Positions 10,549-20,961 of a stretch of 64,000 nt of DNA are shown one piece after another (the first letter of the stretch is position 1; each line of letters begins with the position of its first letter). Location: NCBI GenBank assembly GCA_963930775.1, contig OZ005692.1, forward strand, positions 4,264,135 through 4,328,134, given 5' to 3'. The position numbers and the translations under genes are program-made. The notes under the pieces were generated by a model that was given only the letters and a program-made list of their open reading frames with translations, did no database searches and was not told where the DNA came from. This stretch comes from Cliona cf. orientalis (Eukaryota > Porifera > Demospongiae > Clionaida > Clionaidae).

Positions 10549-10905
10549 TTACTCCCCACCATTATCTTTGCGCAGGGTCTTCAATTTCCGACCAGTTGAC
10601 CTTTCCACCATAGCTGTCCACTCAAGAAATTTCTCAAACACCTGACTCTTGTGCTTCAAGACATAGCCCCATACGAAGCGGGTCTTGTCATTAATGAAAG
10701 TCACAAAGTATTCAGCTCCACTCAGTGATTTTGCATTTATCTTCCCACATACATCACTATGAATGAGTTCAAGAGGCTCGTCTGCCCGTTTGACACCATC
10801 CTTTGGAAAGCAACTTCTGTGATGTTTTCCTTGAGCACAAGGCTCACAAAAGTGGATTTTCTTTGATGCATGAGCCATCATAATCGAAACCAACAACAAG
10901 GTCAC
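10549..10905 (-). pseudogene. Copia integrase fragment
   Basis: 118 readable residues with CEPCAQGKHH from the end of the zinc-binding region, and the integrase core first Asp in LIHSDVCG and second Asp in RKDNGGE (the family usually has SDNGGE). It is a piece of a longer integrase; sequence either side continues copia pol in other frames. Confidence 0.8.
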
Positions 10906-11102
10906 CTTTTGCTAACTTCTGTAAGCTTTGCTTTCCTAGGTGTCCCAGGCGTCCGTGCTAGATATCCTCTTTTGTTTCATGATACTGATTATCAGCAACA
11001 TTGACATGATGTGAGTAGCAATTCAGATAGTACAGACTTCCGACCTTACTTCCTATAGCAATCAGCTTTTTATCGGCATCATACACTCGACAGCTGGTCT
11101 TG

Positions 11103-12137
11103 TCAAAACTTGTTATTTTTCACATCTCTGTAGCTCGTGATACACTGAATAGGTTGTAGGAGCGTTGTGGTACATAGAGCACATTGGGGCTGCTTCAGAC
11201 ATCGAATCTCGACAAACAATTTATCATTATTGCACATGTGACAGGTTGCTCCTGAATCAATAACCAAGCTCTCTTTCTGATTTACAATGGTGGTTGACAG
11301 TGCATGTCTCGTCACTACTCCAACACTCTCACTTTCTGAACTACTGCTATCTCTTTGATTTCGTTTAACCTCGGCTTTATTTGCACTCTGTCTGCTATTT
11401 CTCTTCTCTGACTCGGCTTTTCTATCAGCTGCTAATTCGAAACAATCACGTTTGAAGTGACCGATACGTTTGCAGTAGTGGCATCTTACTCCTTTCCTTC
11501 GTATTCGCTGTTCTGACGTCATAACTTTCTCCATGCTATTCGTATCAGCAGACTCTGCACGTCCCTTTTGTTTACGTTCCTCATGTAGCAGGCGTTCGGT
11601 AACGATTTCTATTTTCGGAACGTCAGCATTTGCCTCAAATGCTGTCACCAACATGCTATATGATTCGGGTAAACTTGCTAAGAAATGCACGACATGATCC
11701 TCTTCGCTAACAGGATCTCCAACTACTGATAACTCATCGAATAATTCTGTCATCTCCTTGATATGCTCCTGCACAGCGTCCCCTTCTCGCAAACGCAATG
11801 AGTAGAATTTACGTCGTAGAGCTAGTTTGTTAGCCCATGTCTTTTTCTGAAACTGATCAGACAGTTTCTTCTACACCTCAGTGGGATCTTTGGGATCTCC
11901 AATCAAATACAGAAGGGCTGGATCCATAGAAAGCACTATAATCGCCAACGCACAATCCCTTCTCTCAACAAACTTTTTGTACTTGGCAGCCTCCGTCATT
12001 TGATTGGGGCATGCTTCTGATCTGTCCACTATACTCCATAGCCCATCTTTCATCAGGGCCATCCAACACTGCACCTTCCACGTTGCATAGTTCAACCTGT
12101 TCAATGGAACAACTGTTACGGTCTTCGATTCCGCCAT
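11103..12137 (-). pseudogene. Copia gag and protease, interrupted
   Basis: The ATG is at 12137 (MAESKTVTVV). Compared with the open gag of copy 2, a Trp codon after DPTEV has become a stop at about 11871. Reading resumes to 11103 with a zinc knuckle (CHYCKRIGHFKRDC, CX2CX4HX4C) and the aspartic protease active site VIDSGATCHM. The frame then fails inside the protease. Gag would form the particle shell and the protease would process it. Confidence 0.85.
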
Positions 12138-12247
12138 CAATATCGCTTACGTCAATTTTCGACACCGAATAGGTTGACGAACGATACTCGAAGTTCTCAA
12201 CTCCTCTGAACGATCAGGCTTTAGATCAAACTAGTACATTTGCGTGA

Positions 12248-12261
12248 CTGGGCCCATAACC
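12248..12261 (-). other. Copia primer-binding site (half initiator tRNA type), copy 1
   Basis: CTGGGCCCATAACC on the plus strand abuts the 5' LTR start at 12262. It equals the anticodon stem-loop of animal initiator methionine tRNA. As in Drosophila copia, this implies priming by a tRNA fragment cut at the anticodon loop rather than by the tRNA 3' end. Confidence 0.75.
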
Positions 12262-12616
12262 TGTTGGAAACTGATAACTAACGTAGTGCCTTGCGCTTCT
12301 GCGACTCTGCTATATAGATGCAGCAATTTAATAGATCAGTATACAATACACAACTAATTTGTAGGATGAGTAGCAGACTTTAACTATTTTATGTTGTGCA
12401 ATGTACTGCTGTGTTAATTAGTAATTTGTGTATGATTATGTGAATGTGCTTCTGACACCATGAGAACTTTCTCACAATCACACAGTTAATGATTTGTGCT
12501 ATGCATGCTTTGTTCACATGGTTCTAGAATTTTCTTTGCTGATGTTATTTCTTATTTATGTGATACATAGGATAATAAACAGTCAGACAAAGTGAACATA
12601 TCAAGTAATTTCAACA
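12262..12616 (-). repeat. 5' LTR of copia copy 1, with internal inversion
   Basis: 355 bp with TGTTG...CAACA ends. Positions about 12381-12557 are reverse-complemented relative to the LTRs at 16976 and 19538, while both flanks stay in the normal orientation. A clean internal inversion of about 177 bp explains this. Confidence 0.85.
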
Positions 12617-13536
12617 TTTGGAATGTCATATAAGGAACCTTAAAATTGGACTCGCAAATGAGGTATATAGCAGCTAGCTTGGTAACAGACAGACAGACAC
12701 AGACACACAGAACGACTACCGTAACCCTACAGCGCATTCGCCGAGGGGTAATGATTATTGCTACCTATAGATTATGTCTACGTATTTCATCTCTTCTTTC
12801 ATGAGACTTCAATATCTCGGAGGATGTCAACACCACGTGCACCAGTACAGTAAAGATCAATGTTCTAACCCATTGTTCCTCTTACAATATTATTAGGTTG
12901 ATTAACATACATTAACAATGCTTGAATAGACATTTTGAATCCAATTTAAGAGTCAGCTTCTTCCATGTAAACTTAAGGTGGCTAGGTGTCGGTATAGTAT
13001 GCTTATGGACTAGTTTGTGTACAGCTAGCTATCTTGTTCAAGTTGGTACATAGCTGGTTCAAGGTTATACCCACTTCTGGGGTGTATAGCTAATTTCAGT
13101 TTAGTAGTACCGGTGGGGGTCTGATAGTACTGTTTAGCCCCCCACTAGTACTAATATTATAGGAATGTTAGATGACAGTGCGATTAGGATGTTCTACATT
13201 AAATTTTTATGTATTGTGTGCTTATAATAATATTGCTATGAAGATAGATATAAATCCCCCCCCCCCCCGAGCAATAATAATAATATTATTGATGGTCACG
13301 ACCAGATTTAGTTGATTGCGTAGATTCCATATTCCATTTCATTCCACATTCCACTTTTTGAATCTTATCGCCATGTGATAACCATGCAAGGACACCAAAC
13401 AAACTAACTCACAATATATACATGGAGCACAAGGGGAAACTAATTAACGTGATAATTACGAACCAATATGTCCTTCAACAATGATTAATTGTAGAGAATG
13501 ACAGTAGGAATACAACAATGAATAGAAAAAATTTAC

Positions 13537-13542
13537 TTTATT
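13537..13542 (-). terminator. Polyadenylation signal AATAAA, protease-like gene copy 2
   Basis: TTTATT on the plus strand, 39 bp past the stop codon of the copy 2 gene, in the position seen at copies 1 and 3. Confidence 0.7.
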
Positions 13543-13580
13543 CTGAAATAATGCACATGCAATACTAAATTAAACGTGAG

Positions 13581-14594
13581 TTAGTTGGCAAGAGTGGGAT
13601 TGTATCCTGTTTGCCTCATCCAGTCAACGATCTGGTAGAACCTGTCACGATTAATTCTCGGTCCGTAATTATACAGTGACCCAGTGTATACGTTAACTCC
13701 AAAGACTGCTCTCTGACCGCGAGTTACTCCAACTTGATCAACGATCTCGCTCATGAGTGGGGCACCAATCATTCCCGAAGTATCACAGCGATGCTGCAGA
13801 TAAAGTCCATTCCTGGCTGTGCTTGAGTAAGTGCAGCTCGAAAAGTAGGCGGAGTGGTAGAAACATCCAGCCTTCGATCTCTTATCCGTAGGATAACCAA
13901 GCAGGTCGAATCCCCTGTTGTTCCAAGGGTCACGATAGCCAAACGAAGCCCAGCAAGCCGACCTCTGAGAGGTTACAATCAAACCGTAATCGTATTCTGC
14001 CAATCCTGAAAGAGCATAGCCATTTACAGTGAACAGGTTTGTTGTGGACATCGATGATCCATACTGAGCACAGTTCCTCCTGCGGTAGAGTCTCAGCCCT
14101 GTCCTGAATCGACGATTAGTGCGATCGTAGACACAGCGTCCCGCTGTCAAGGCATGGTTTGGTCCAATGAAGATAGCCGTGCAGCCATTGCTCACTTCAG
14201 CCAGAGCACAGTAGGGTAGACCAGAATTAAGGTTACTGTTTGGAATCGGGAGACGTTCATCGTCATCAAAGATGGTACGCTTGGAACGATTTCCACCATT
14301 TTCATCATTCTCATCATCATCATCATCTTCTTCCTCTTCGTAGTGCTCCTGAGTCTTGTTTCCTGCGTAGTCGTCCACATCCTGCTTGGAGTAGTAGAGA
14401 CGAAGCAGGTCACTCATGCTACCCTGCTTGACAGTTCCATTTGGGAAGAACTCGAGGTCCAACTCCTCGAGATCGAGCAGCATCTGCAGTCGGTGAGCTG
14501 GTATGTCGCTTCCTTCATCGCTATCCTCACCAGCTGGCACTGGACCAGCGGCTGCGAAGGCTGTGATAGCCAAAAGGAGGATGAGAGTCTTCAT
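13581..14594 (-). CDS. Secreted chymotrypsin-fold pseudoprotease, copy 2
   Basis: 337 aa, the same architecture as the gene at 2335-3348: signal peptide, acidic propeptide, RSKR, then an S1-like domain with Arg in place of catalytic His, Asp kept, and Ile in place of catalytic Ser. It differs from copy 1 at only a handful of residues (Ile for Phe at 5, a Glu/Asp swap in the acidic run, Ile for Val after RSKR-Thr, Ala for Thr at 242). The acidic run keeps the same length although its Glu/Asp make-up changes. Keeping both substituted active-site positions in every copy argues that the loss of catalysis is old and the fold still selected. Confidence 0.85.
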   Translation of the reverse strand: MKTLILLLAITAFAAAGPVPAGEDSDEGSDIPAHRLQMLLDLEELDLEFFPNGTVKQGSMSDLLRLYYSKQDVDDYAGNKTQEHYEEEEDDDDDENDENGGNRSKRTIFDDDERLPIPNSNLNSGLPYCALAEVSNGCTAIFIGPNHALTAGRCVYDRTNRRFRTGLRLYRRRNCAQYGSSMSTTNLFTVNGYALSGLAEYDYGLIVTSQRSACWASFGYRDPWNNRGFDLLGYPTDKRSKAGCFYHSAYFSSCTYSSTARNGLYLQHRCDTSGMIGAPLMSEIVDQVGVTRGQRAVFGVNVYTGSLYNYGPRINRDRFYQIVDWMRQTGYNPTLAN

Positions 14595-14691
14595 TGCTTT
14601 GATTGGATTGATTGCTTCTTGGAAGATAGAAGATTTGAAGATTGTTGTAGCTAAGCAGCTCACGATGAACTGTTATCCGCCTATGGACCTC

Positions 14692-14699
14692 CTTTTATA
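14692..14699 (-). promoter_or_regulatory. TATA box of protease-like gene copy 2
   Basis: TATAAAAG on the minus strand, 98 bp upstream of the ATG at 14594, the same spacing as in copies 1 and 3. Confidence 0.65.
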
Positions 14700-15528
14700 G
14701 CAAATTAATGCTGCATGTGTCTGATGACCTAACATTTTGCCTTTGCTCATAGTGGGCTGATAATTTGTCATCCTGAAAGTCTAGTGGTAAGGTGTTCACC
14801 ATGGCCATGGTGGGGTGAGAGGTTAATGGTTAGCTACTTAAAATAATTTGTGAGTAAGGGGTAAAACCTAATAATGATTTAAGCACTAGCTTGCCTCATG
14901 ATGATTATGTATCCTATATAAATATTCATGACCCAAATAGACAAGAAATGGAATTTTAAATCTAAAGTTCAAAGGTTACTGGAAATATCACCTCATCAAC
15001 TATGATGGACACAAGTGTACATAGTTATGTTGCTATATATACTCTAGCTGCCACATACTGCATACTTAATAGTTTGTGATGCAAAAGGAATAGACAACCA
15101 ATGAAATATAATTTTAGTGTCCTGCTATACTATTACGCCAACAGTCAAAGGTTAATGTAAGTTGGGTTGTGGGCTCATGGGATGTGGTATAGACAGAAAA
15201 TTTATTGTTACCCACCATAGTATCATAAGCTACTCAACGATCCTAACCATGATCAATCGTACTCCATGATTTAAATTGTAGTACTGAAGCCATACAAATC
15301 AAAGGATGCCGACAACAGCTAAAATCGCCTACCACCCAACTGCCTTCCCGCAGGAAGTATAACTACACCTGCAGGACAATGACTCCTGCAAGGTATATAA
15401 CTGACTTATTATTGTCCTGCGGGTAGCAGCTGAGGGAAAGCACCTTGTAGCTATGTACACTACCTGTGGTTTACACCTTGTAGTTTTCTTTTGTTCAGTA
15501 CTACAAATCGGTTATAGTACTGGATCTG

Positions 15529-15590
15529 GACAGTTCAGTGGCGCTTATTGACTTCAGGGTTCCCCTTGGTCAATTAATCACTGAACTGTC
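15529..15590. repeat. GACAGTTCAGTG palindrome, unit B
   Basis: Same outer arms as at 4979-5040 (GACAGTTCAGTG / CACTGAACTGTC); the loop has changed. Confidence 0.7.
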
Positions 15591-16484
15591 TCCTTTCATG
15601 CTATTTAGTAGAGGGGAGACACCATGGCAATGTGTGTGGTGGGGGGCTATACACAAGCTAGTTTACCACTGGTTTCAGTTTGGTGTCTAGCTAGCTACAG
15701 CCCTTCAGGAGACAAAATAAATTTAATACTAAGGCCATCCTGTTAGTATTTCACCTGTATCTTTATCTGGACTACCCCTGCATAGCTATAGCTGGGCCCA
15801 TGCCCATATCGGTTAGGGATATTGTACAGTATGTAAAGACATGTCATCTGCATGTAGACCCTGAATGTGTATGTAGGTAAGGGTAAATCAGTGAGACGAG
15901 ACGGCTGTGATGGCAACATGAGGAGAAAAAGAATATCACAAATCAGCTCTTTATAACCTATTAAGGGAATCAACAGTCAAGGATGTAGACAGGGGGGGGG
16001 GGGGCCTTTGGAGGCTGAACAAGCAGGCGATGACAATACAATGTTATAGTATCTTCCCTTTGCCCACTTTCAATGTTACACATAGAAAAGAGTGAAGAAC
16101 CAACTGCATGAGGGCTGGGGGTAGTAGCTAATGGACGGTATTGGAAATAGTAGCTGACGGTATGTTGTGCAGAAAAGATTGCGGTATCCATGGTATGTGG
16201 GATACATAATATGGTAATGTGTACGCTAAAATTTGATAATCGAGCATTAATGGCCACGTATGACATCGGTACTTTTTGAATCTGGTTATACAAATTTATT
16301 GGGTGATTTGTACATTATACTCTCATTTATTACGGATGAAAGAAAATTATGATGGCAAATACGGTATCACGGTATTTGTATGATTTAACAGTTAATAGTC
16401 AATACCTCGGTATCACGGTATGGACGGTATATTGCCCATTACTAGCTGGGGGTGAGGCTAATGTTTTGTTCAAGGTTAAATGGC

Positions 16485-16871
16485 TCACAGCAGCAACCTT
16501 GATGTAGCTATTGTATTGAATTCCACACTTATGGCAGTGCCTACACGCATCAAGTCAGCTTCCAGCCTCCAGGAGTCCTTGAGGACAATGACCATAATAT
16601 GCAAGCAAATGACTGTCATGCCGGCTGCCGCCACATACAGTGCTCCAATCAGTGATGAGCTGGTCATCTTGTTGGATCTACAAGTATAGCTAACCATACA
16701 TACCCTTTGAGTTGAAAGGAAGCCACTGTCGTTGGCTTCATCCGTCGAAAGTTTGCCAGTGAGCGGAAGAAGGCAGCAGTGACCAGCGTCAATTATTACC
16801 CTACTGCGCATGCACTGAGGATTAGTATAATATAAACTTACCGTATATAGCGCATGACACACTAGAGGCAT
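16485..16871 (-). other. Open frame with a membrane-segment-like fragment
   Basis: 128-codon frame with an ATG at 16871. Its second half (from Met at 16667) reads like a real exon: SSLIGALYVAAAGMTVICLH forms one hydrophobic helix followed by a polar KDSWRLEADLMRVG stretch. The same block in unit A (about 7870-8060) has a stop and a frameshift. It vaguely recalls the membrane-anchoring N-terminus of short collagens, but I cannot name it. Could be an exon fragment carried by the duplication or chance. Confidence 0.25.
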
Positions 16872-16975
16872 ACCAGCCCTAGCCTGGAAAAGTCAAGAAG
16901 CTTAGAATCGGCAAATGATGCCAAAATTGGCGAACGAAGCGTTTTCGGCGAAATCCACACAAATCATGCGTTTGG

Positions 16976-17325
16976 TGTTGGAAACTGATAACTAACGCAG
17001 TGGCTTGCGCTTCTGCTACTCTGCTATATAGATGCAGCAATTCAATAGATCAGTATACAATACACAACTAATTTGTAGGATGAGCAGCAGTCATAAATAA
17101 GAAATAACATCAGCAAAGAAAATTCTAGAACCATGTGAACAAAGCATGCATAGCACAAATCATTATCTGTGTGATTGTGAGAAAGTTCTCATGGTGTCTG
17201 AAGCACATTCACATAATCATACACAAATTACTATATAACACAGTAGTACATTGCACAACATAAAATAGTTAATGTGATAAACAGTCAGACAAAAGTGAAC
17301 ATATCATTGACAAGTAATTTCAACA
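16976..17325 (-). repeat. 3' LTR of copia copy 2
   Basis: 350 bp, TGTTGG...TTTCAACA, near-identical to 19538-20126 once the foldback insertion there is ignored. This is the cleanest complete LTR of the family in the window. Confidence 0.85.
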
Positions 17326-17332
17326 CTCCTTC

Positions 17333-18112
17333 TCACTTGCTGGCTGACTGTTCTGGCATGACTTGAACTCCAGCCATGTGACGTAGTTTAGCAAATTTGA
17401 CTTGTGGGAGTCCTTTCGTTAGCATATCTGCTACCATTTCCTCGGTAGGACAGTACTTTAGCTTAACTGCACCACCCTTTACTTGCTCTCGAATGAAATG
17501 GAATTTGATCTCAATATATTTTGTACGTCCATGAAATTGTGGGTTCTTTGGCATACTCATGGCTGACTGGTTGTCTTCAAGAATGATAGTTGGCTTATCT
17601 GGTGCACTCTTTGGATCGGTAGTCAGCTGTCGCATCCAGATTGCTTCTTGTGCGGCACTGGCTAGTGCCATGTACTCAGCTTCTGCAGTGGATAGTGCCA
17701 CACATGTCTGTTTTTTACTTCTCCAACTGACTGCTCCACCACCAATCTGAAATACACAGCCTGATGTAGATTTTCGATCATTGAGGTCTTCCGCCCAATC
17801 TGCGACTGAATAGCTACATTCTTTAGATCTGTTATTTGAATAAAGAATACCAAAGTTCAGTGTACCTCTCAGATATCTCAGGATTCTTTTGACAGCTACC
17901 CAGTGTTGCTTGTTTTGCATTTATCTTCCCACATACATCACTATGAATGAGTTCAAGAGGCTCGTCTGCCCGTTTGACACCATCCTTTGGAAAGTCACTT
18001 CTGTGATGTTTTCCTTGAGCACAAGGCTCACAAAAGTGGATTTCCTTTGATGCATCATAATCGAAACCAACAACAAGGTCACCTTTTGCTAACTTCTGTA
18101 AGCTTTGCTTTC
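17333..18112 (-). pseudogene. Copia RNase H fused by deletion to integrase stub
   Basis: 17333-17920 gives 195 residues of RNase H through the polyprotein C-terminus (STAEAEYMAL, LEDNQSAM, ADMLTKGLP), a part missing from copy 1. DADWAG has become VADWAE, losing a catalytic Asp. At about 17920 the sequence jumps to integrase-start sequence corresponding to about 10735 in copy 1, with a few T of junction overlap. All of RT is lost. Confidence 0.8.
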
Positions 18113-18282
18113 CTAGGTGTCCCAGGCGTCAGTGCTAGCTTTTGTTTCATGACACTGATTATCAGCAACATTGACGTGATGTGAGTAGCAATTCAGATAG
18201 TACAGACATCCGACCTTACTTCCTATAGCAATCAGCTTTTTATCGGCATCATACACTCGACAGCTGGTCTTGTCAAAATTTG

Positions 18283-18591
18283 TTATTTTTCCCATCTCTG
18301 TAGCTCGTGATACACTGAATAGGTTGTAGGAGCATTGTGGTACATAGAGCACATTACGAAGTATGCACCTTTTGTTTTTCCATTGCCCAAAGTAGCTTGC
18401 AATTCAACAACTCCAACACCAGTTGCTTCCAAAACATGTCCATCCCCCAGTGTGACTTCTTGGGGCTGCTTCAGACATCGAATCTCGACAAACAATTTAT
18501 CATCATTGCACATGTGACAGGTTGCTCCTGAATCAATAACCCAGCCCTTTTTCTGATTTATAATGGTGGTTGACAGTGCATAACTCGTCAC
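18283..18591 (-). pseudogene. Copia protease region
   Basis: About 100 residues with VIDSGATCHM, the DSG active site of copia aspartic protease, followed by LGDGHVLEATG. It is separated from gag by a nonsense change just upstream, so it cannot be made as part of one polyprotein here. Confidence 0.75.
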
Positions 18592-18636
18592 TAATCCAAC
18601 ACTCTCACTTTCTAAACTACTGCTATCTCTTTGATT

Positions 18637-19413
18637 TCATTTAACCTCGGCTTTATTTGCACTCTCTCTGCTATTCTTCTTCTCTGACTCGGCTTTTCTA
18701 TCAGCTGCTAATTTGAAACAATCACGTTTGAAGTGACCGATACGTTTGCAGTAGTGGTATCTTACTCCTTTCCTTCGTATTCGCTGTTCTGACGTCATAA
18801 CCTTCTCCATGCTATTCGTATCAGCAGACTCTGCACGTCCCTTTTGTTTGCGTTCCTCATGTAGCAGGCGTTCGGTAACGATTTCTATTTTTGGAACGTC
18901 AGCGTTTGCCTCAAATGCCGTCACCAACATGCTATATGACTCGGATAAACTTGCTAACAAATGCACGATACGATCCTCTTCGCTAACAGGATCTCCAACT
19001 ACCGATAACTCATCGAATAATTCTGTCATCTCCTTGATATGCTCCTGCACAGCTTCCCCTTCTCGCAAACGCAATGAGTAGAGTTTACGTCGTAGAGCTA
19101 GTTTGTTAGCCCATGTCTTTTTCTGAAACTGATCAGACAGTTTCTTCCACACCTCAGTGGGATCTTTGGGATCTCCAATCAAATACAGAAGGGCTGGATC
19201 CATAGAAAGCACTATAATCGCCAGCACATGATCCCTTCTCTCAACAAACTTTTTGTACTTGGCAGCCTCTGTCGTTTGATTGGGGCATGCTTCTGATCCA
19301 TCCACTATACTCCATAGCCCATCTTTCATCAGGGCCATCCGACACTGCACCTTCCACGTTGCATAGTTTAACCTGTTCAATGGAACAACTGTTACGGTCT
19401 TCGATTCTGCCAT
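18637..19413 (-). CDS. Copia Gag, open but truncated
   Basis: 258 aa from the ATG at 19413 (MAESKTVTVV). Contains the copia Gag body (LNYATWKVQ, DLYL-like LLYLIGDP, EHIKEMTELFDEL, LHEERKQK) and a zinc knuckle in which the first Cys has become Tyr (YHYCKRIGHFKRDC; copy 1 has CHYC). It ends at a TGA where copy 1 has CGA, the expected result of C-to-T change at a CpG. Gag assembly and RNA binding are probably impaired. Confidence 0.8.
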   Translation of the reverse strand: MAESKTVTVVPLNRLNYATWKVQCRMALMKDGLWSIVDGSEACPNQTTEAAKYKKFVERRDHVLAIIVLSMDPALLYLIGDPKDPTEVWKKLSDQFQKKTWANKLALRRKLYSLRLREGEAVQEHIKEMTELFDELSVVGDPVSEEDRIVHLLASLSESYSMLVTAFEANADVPKIEIVTERLLHEERKQKGRAESADTNSMEKVMTSEQRIRRKGVRYHYCKRIGHFKRDCFKLAADRKAESEKKNSRESANKAEVK

Positions 19414-19523
19414 CAATATCGCTTATGTCAATTTTCGACACCGAATAGGTTGATGAACGATACTCGAAGTTCTCAACTCCTCTGAACGATCAGGCTTTAG
19501 ATCAAACTAGTAGATTTGCGTGA

Positions 19524-19537
19524 CTGGGCCCATAACC
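19524..19537 (-). other. Copia primer-binding site (half initiator tRNA type), copy 2
   Basis: CTGGGCCCATAACC directly abuts the 5' LTR start at 19538, as at 12248-12261. The conservation in two copies supports it as the real primer site. Confidence 0.75.
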
Positions 19538-20126
19538 TGTTAGAAACTGATAACTAACGCAGTGGCTTGCGCTTCTGCAACTCTGTTATATAGATGCAGC
19601 AATTCAATAGATCAGTATACAATACACAACTAATTTGTAGGATGAGTAGCAGACTTAAATAAGAAATAACATCAGCAAAGAAAATTCTAGAACCATGTGA
19701 ACAAAGCATGCATAACACAAATCATTAACTGTGTGATTGTGAGAAAGTTCTCATGGTGTCAGAAGCACATTCACATAATCATACACAAATTACTAATTGA
19801 AGGGCTCAGAAGCAAAGTGGGCTAACCCACAAATGTTGACTTAGCCCCCCGAATCTTGAAAACATGTTCAAAATGTGTTTCATGAGCTATAGAAAAATCA
19901 ATTTTTTGAAAATTTTGGCAACTTGGTAGAGTACAATGTATGGTTTTTAGTCCATTTTTGAGCTTTTTAGACAATTCCCCACATTTAGTTCGGGGTTAGC
20001 CCACTTTGCTTCTGAGCCCTTCAATTAACACAGCAGTACATTGCACAACATAAAATAGTTAGCTAATATGATAGCATAGGATACTAAACAGTCAGACAAA
20101 AATGAACATATCAAGTAATTTCAACA
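19538..20126 (-). repeat. 5' LTR of copia copy 2, split by a foldback element
   Basis: TGTTAGAAACTG...TTTCAACA. Removing 19799-20022 and one AATT leaves about 361 bp, the same as the other LTRs. Confidence 0.85.
19799..20022. mobile_element. 224-bp MITE with 30-bp TIRs and AATT duplication
   Basis: Starts GAAGGGCTCAGAAGCAAAGT and ends in its exact reverse complement; the TIRs are perfect for 30 bp. AATT occurs on both sides (19795-19798 and 20023-20026), while the uninterrupted LTR at about 1260 has ACTAATTAACAC once. It therefore inserted into the copia LTR. Non-coding, so it needs a transposase from elsewhere; the superfamily is not clear from a 4-bp duplication alone. Confidence 0.9.
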
Positions 20127-20961
20127 TTTGGAACGTCATATAAGGAACCTTAAAACTGGACTCGCAAATGAGGTATATAGCTAGCAGCTAGCTTGGTAAC
20201 AGACAGACAGACACAGACACACAGAACGACTACCGTAACCCTACGGTGCATTCGCCGAGGGGTAGTGATTATTGCTGCCTATAAATTATGTCTACGTATT
20301 TCATCTCTTCTTTCATGAGACTTCAATATCTGGGAGGATGCCAACACCACGTGCACCAGTACAGTAAAGATCAATGTTCTAACCCACTGTTCCTCTTACA
20401 ATATTATTAGGTTGATTAACATACATTAACAATGCTTGAATAGACATTTTGAATCCAATTTAAGAGTCAGCTTCTTCCATGTAAACTTAAGGTGGCTAGG
20501 TGTCGGTATAGTATGCTTATGGACCAGTTTGTGTACAGCTAGCTATCTTGTTCAAGTTGGTACATAGCTGGTTCAAGGTTATACCCACTTCTGGGGTGTA
20601 TAGCTAATTTGAGTTTAGTAATACCGGTGGGGGTCTGATAGTACTGTTTAGCCCCCCACTAGTACTAATATTATAGGAATGTTAGATGACAGTGCGATTA
20701 GGATGTTCTACATTAAATTTTTTTATGTATTGTATGCTTATAACAATATTGCTATGGAGACAGATATAAATCCCCCCCCCCTGAGCAATAATAATAATAT
20801 TATTGATGGTCATGACCACATGTCATGATTTAGTTGACTGCGTAGATTCCATATTCCATTTCATTCCACATTCCACTTTTTGAATTTTATTGTCATATGA
20901 TAACCATGCAAGGACACCAAGCAAACTAACTCACAATATATGCATGGGGCACAAGAGGAAA

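Larger units (their letters stand above)
8384..12616 (-). mobile_element. Ty1/copia retrotransposon, copy 1 (degraded)
   Basis: The element starts TGTTG at 8384, ends CAACA at 12616 and is flanked by TTTGG on both sides (8379-8383 and 12617-12621). On the minus strand the order is LTR, primer site, gag, protease, integrase, RT, RNase H: copia order, with integrase before RT. The left (3') LTR is cut to about 66 bp and fused to the end of pol by a deletion. The right (5') LTR carries an internal inversion. Nonsense changes and frameshifts break the coding region. It shares its insertion site with copy 2 at 16976, so the two descend from one insertion by duplication of the surrounding unit. Confidence 0.9.
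12617..16975. repeat. Tandem segmental-duplication unit B
   Basis: Runs from the TTTGG after copia copy 1 to the TTTGG before copia copy 2. It is the most compact unit: it lacks the unit A insertion (3815-4548), the Crypton, and the unit C insertions (20962-21939 and 23551-24172). It is therefore the reference for their empty sites. The protease-like gene is at 13581-14594. Confidence 0.8.
16976..20126 (-). mobile_element. Ty1/copia retrotransposon, copy 2 (internally deleted)
   Basis: TGTTG...CAACA ends, flanked by TTTGG at 16971-16975 and 20127-20131. LTRs are at 16976-17325 and 19538-20126. Gag and protease are readable, then a deletion of about 1.8 kb relative to copy 1 joins the integrase start directly to RNase H near 17920. 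The 5' LTR was later hit by a 224-bp foldback element (19799-20022). The empty target site, lacking any copia, is at 25315-25319. Confidence 0.9.

Noticed and set aside
19524-19537. Possible tRNA-Met gene fragment
   Set aside because: Only the anticodon arm is present and it abuts the LTR, so a primer-binding site explains it better; no acceptor, D or T arms nearby.
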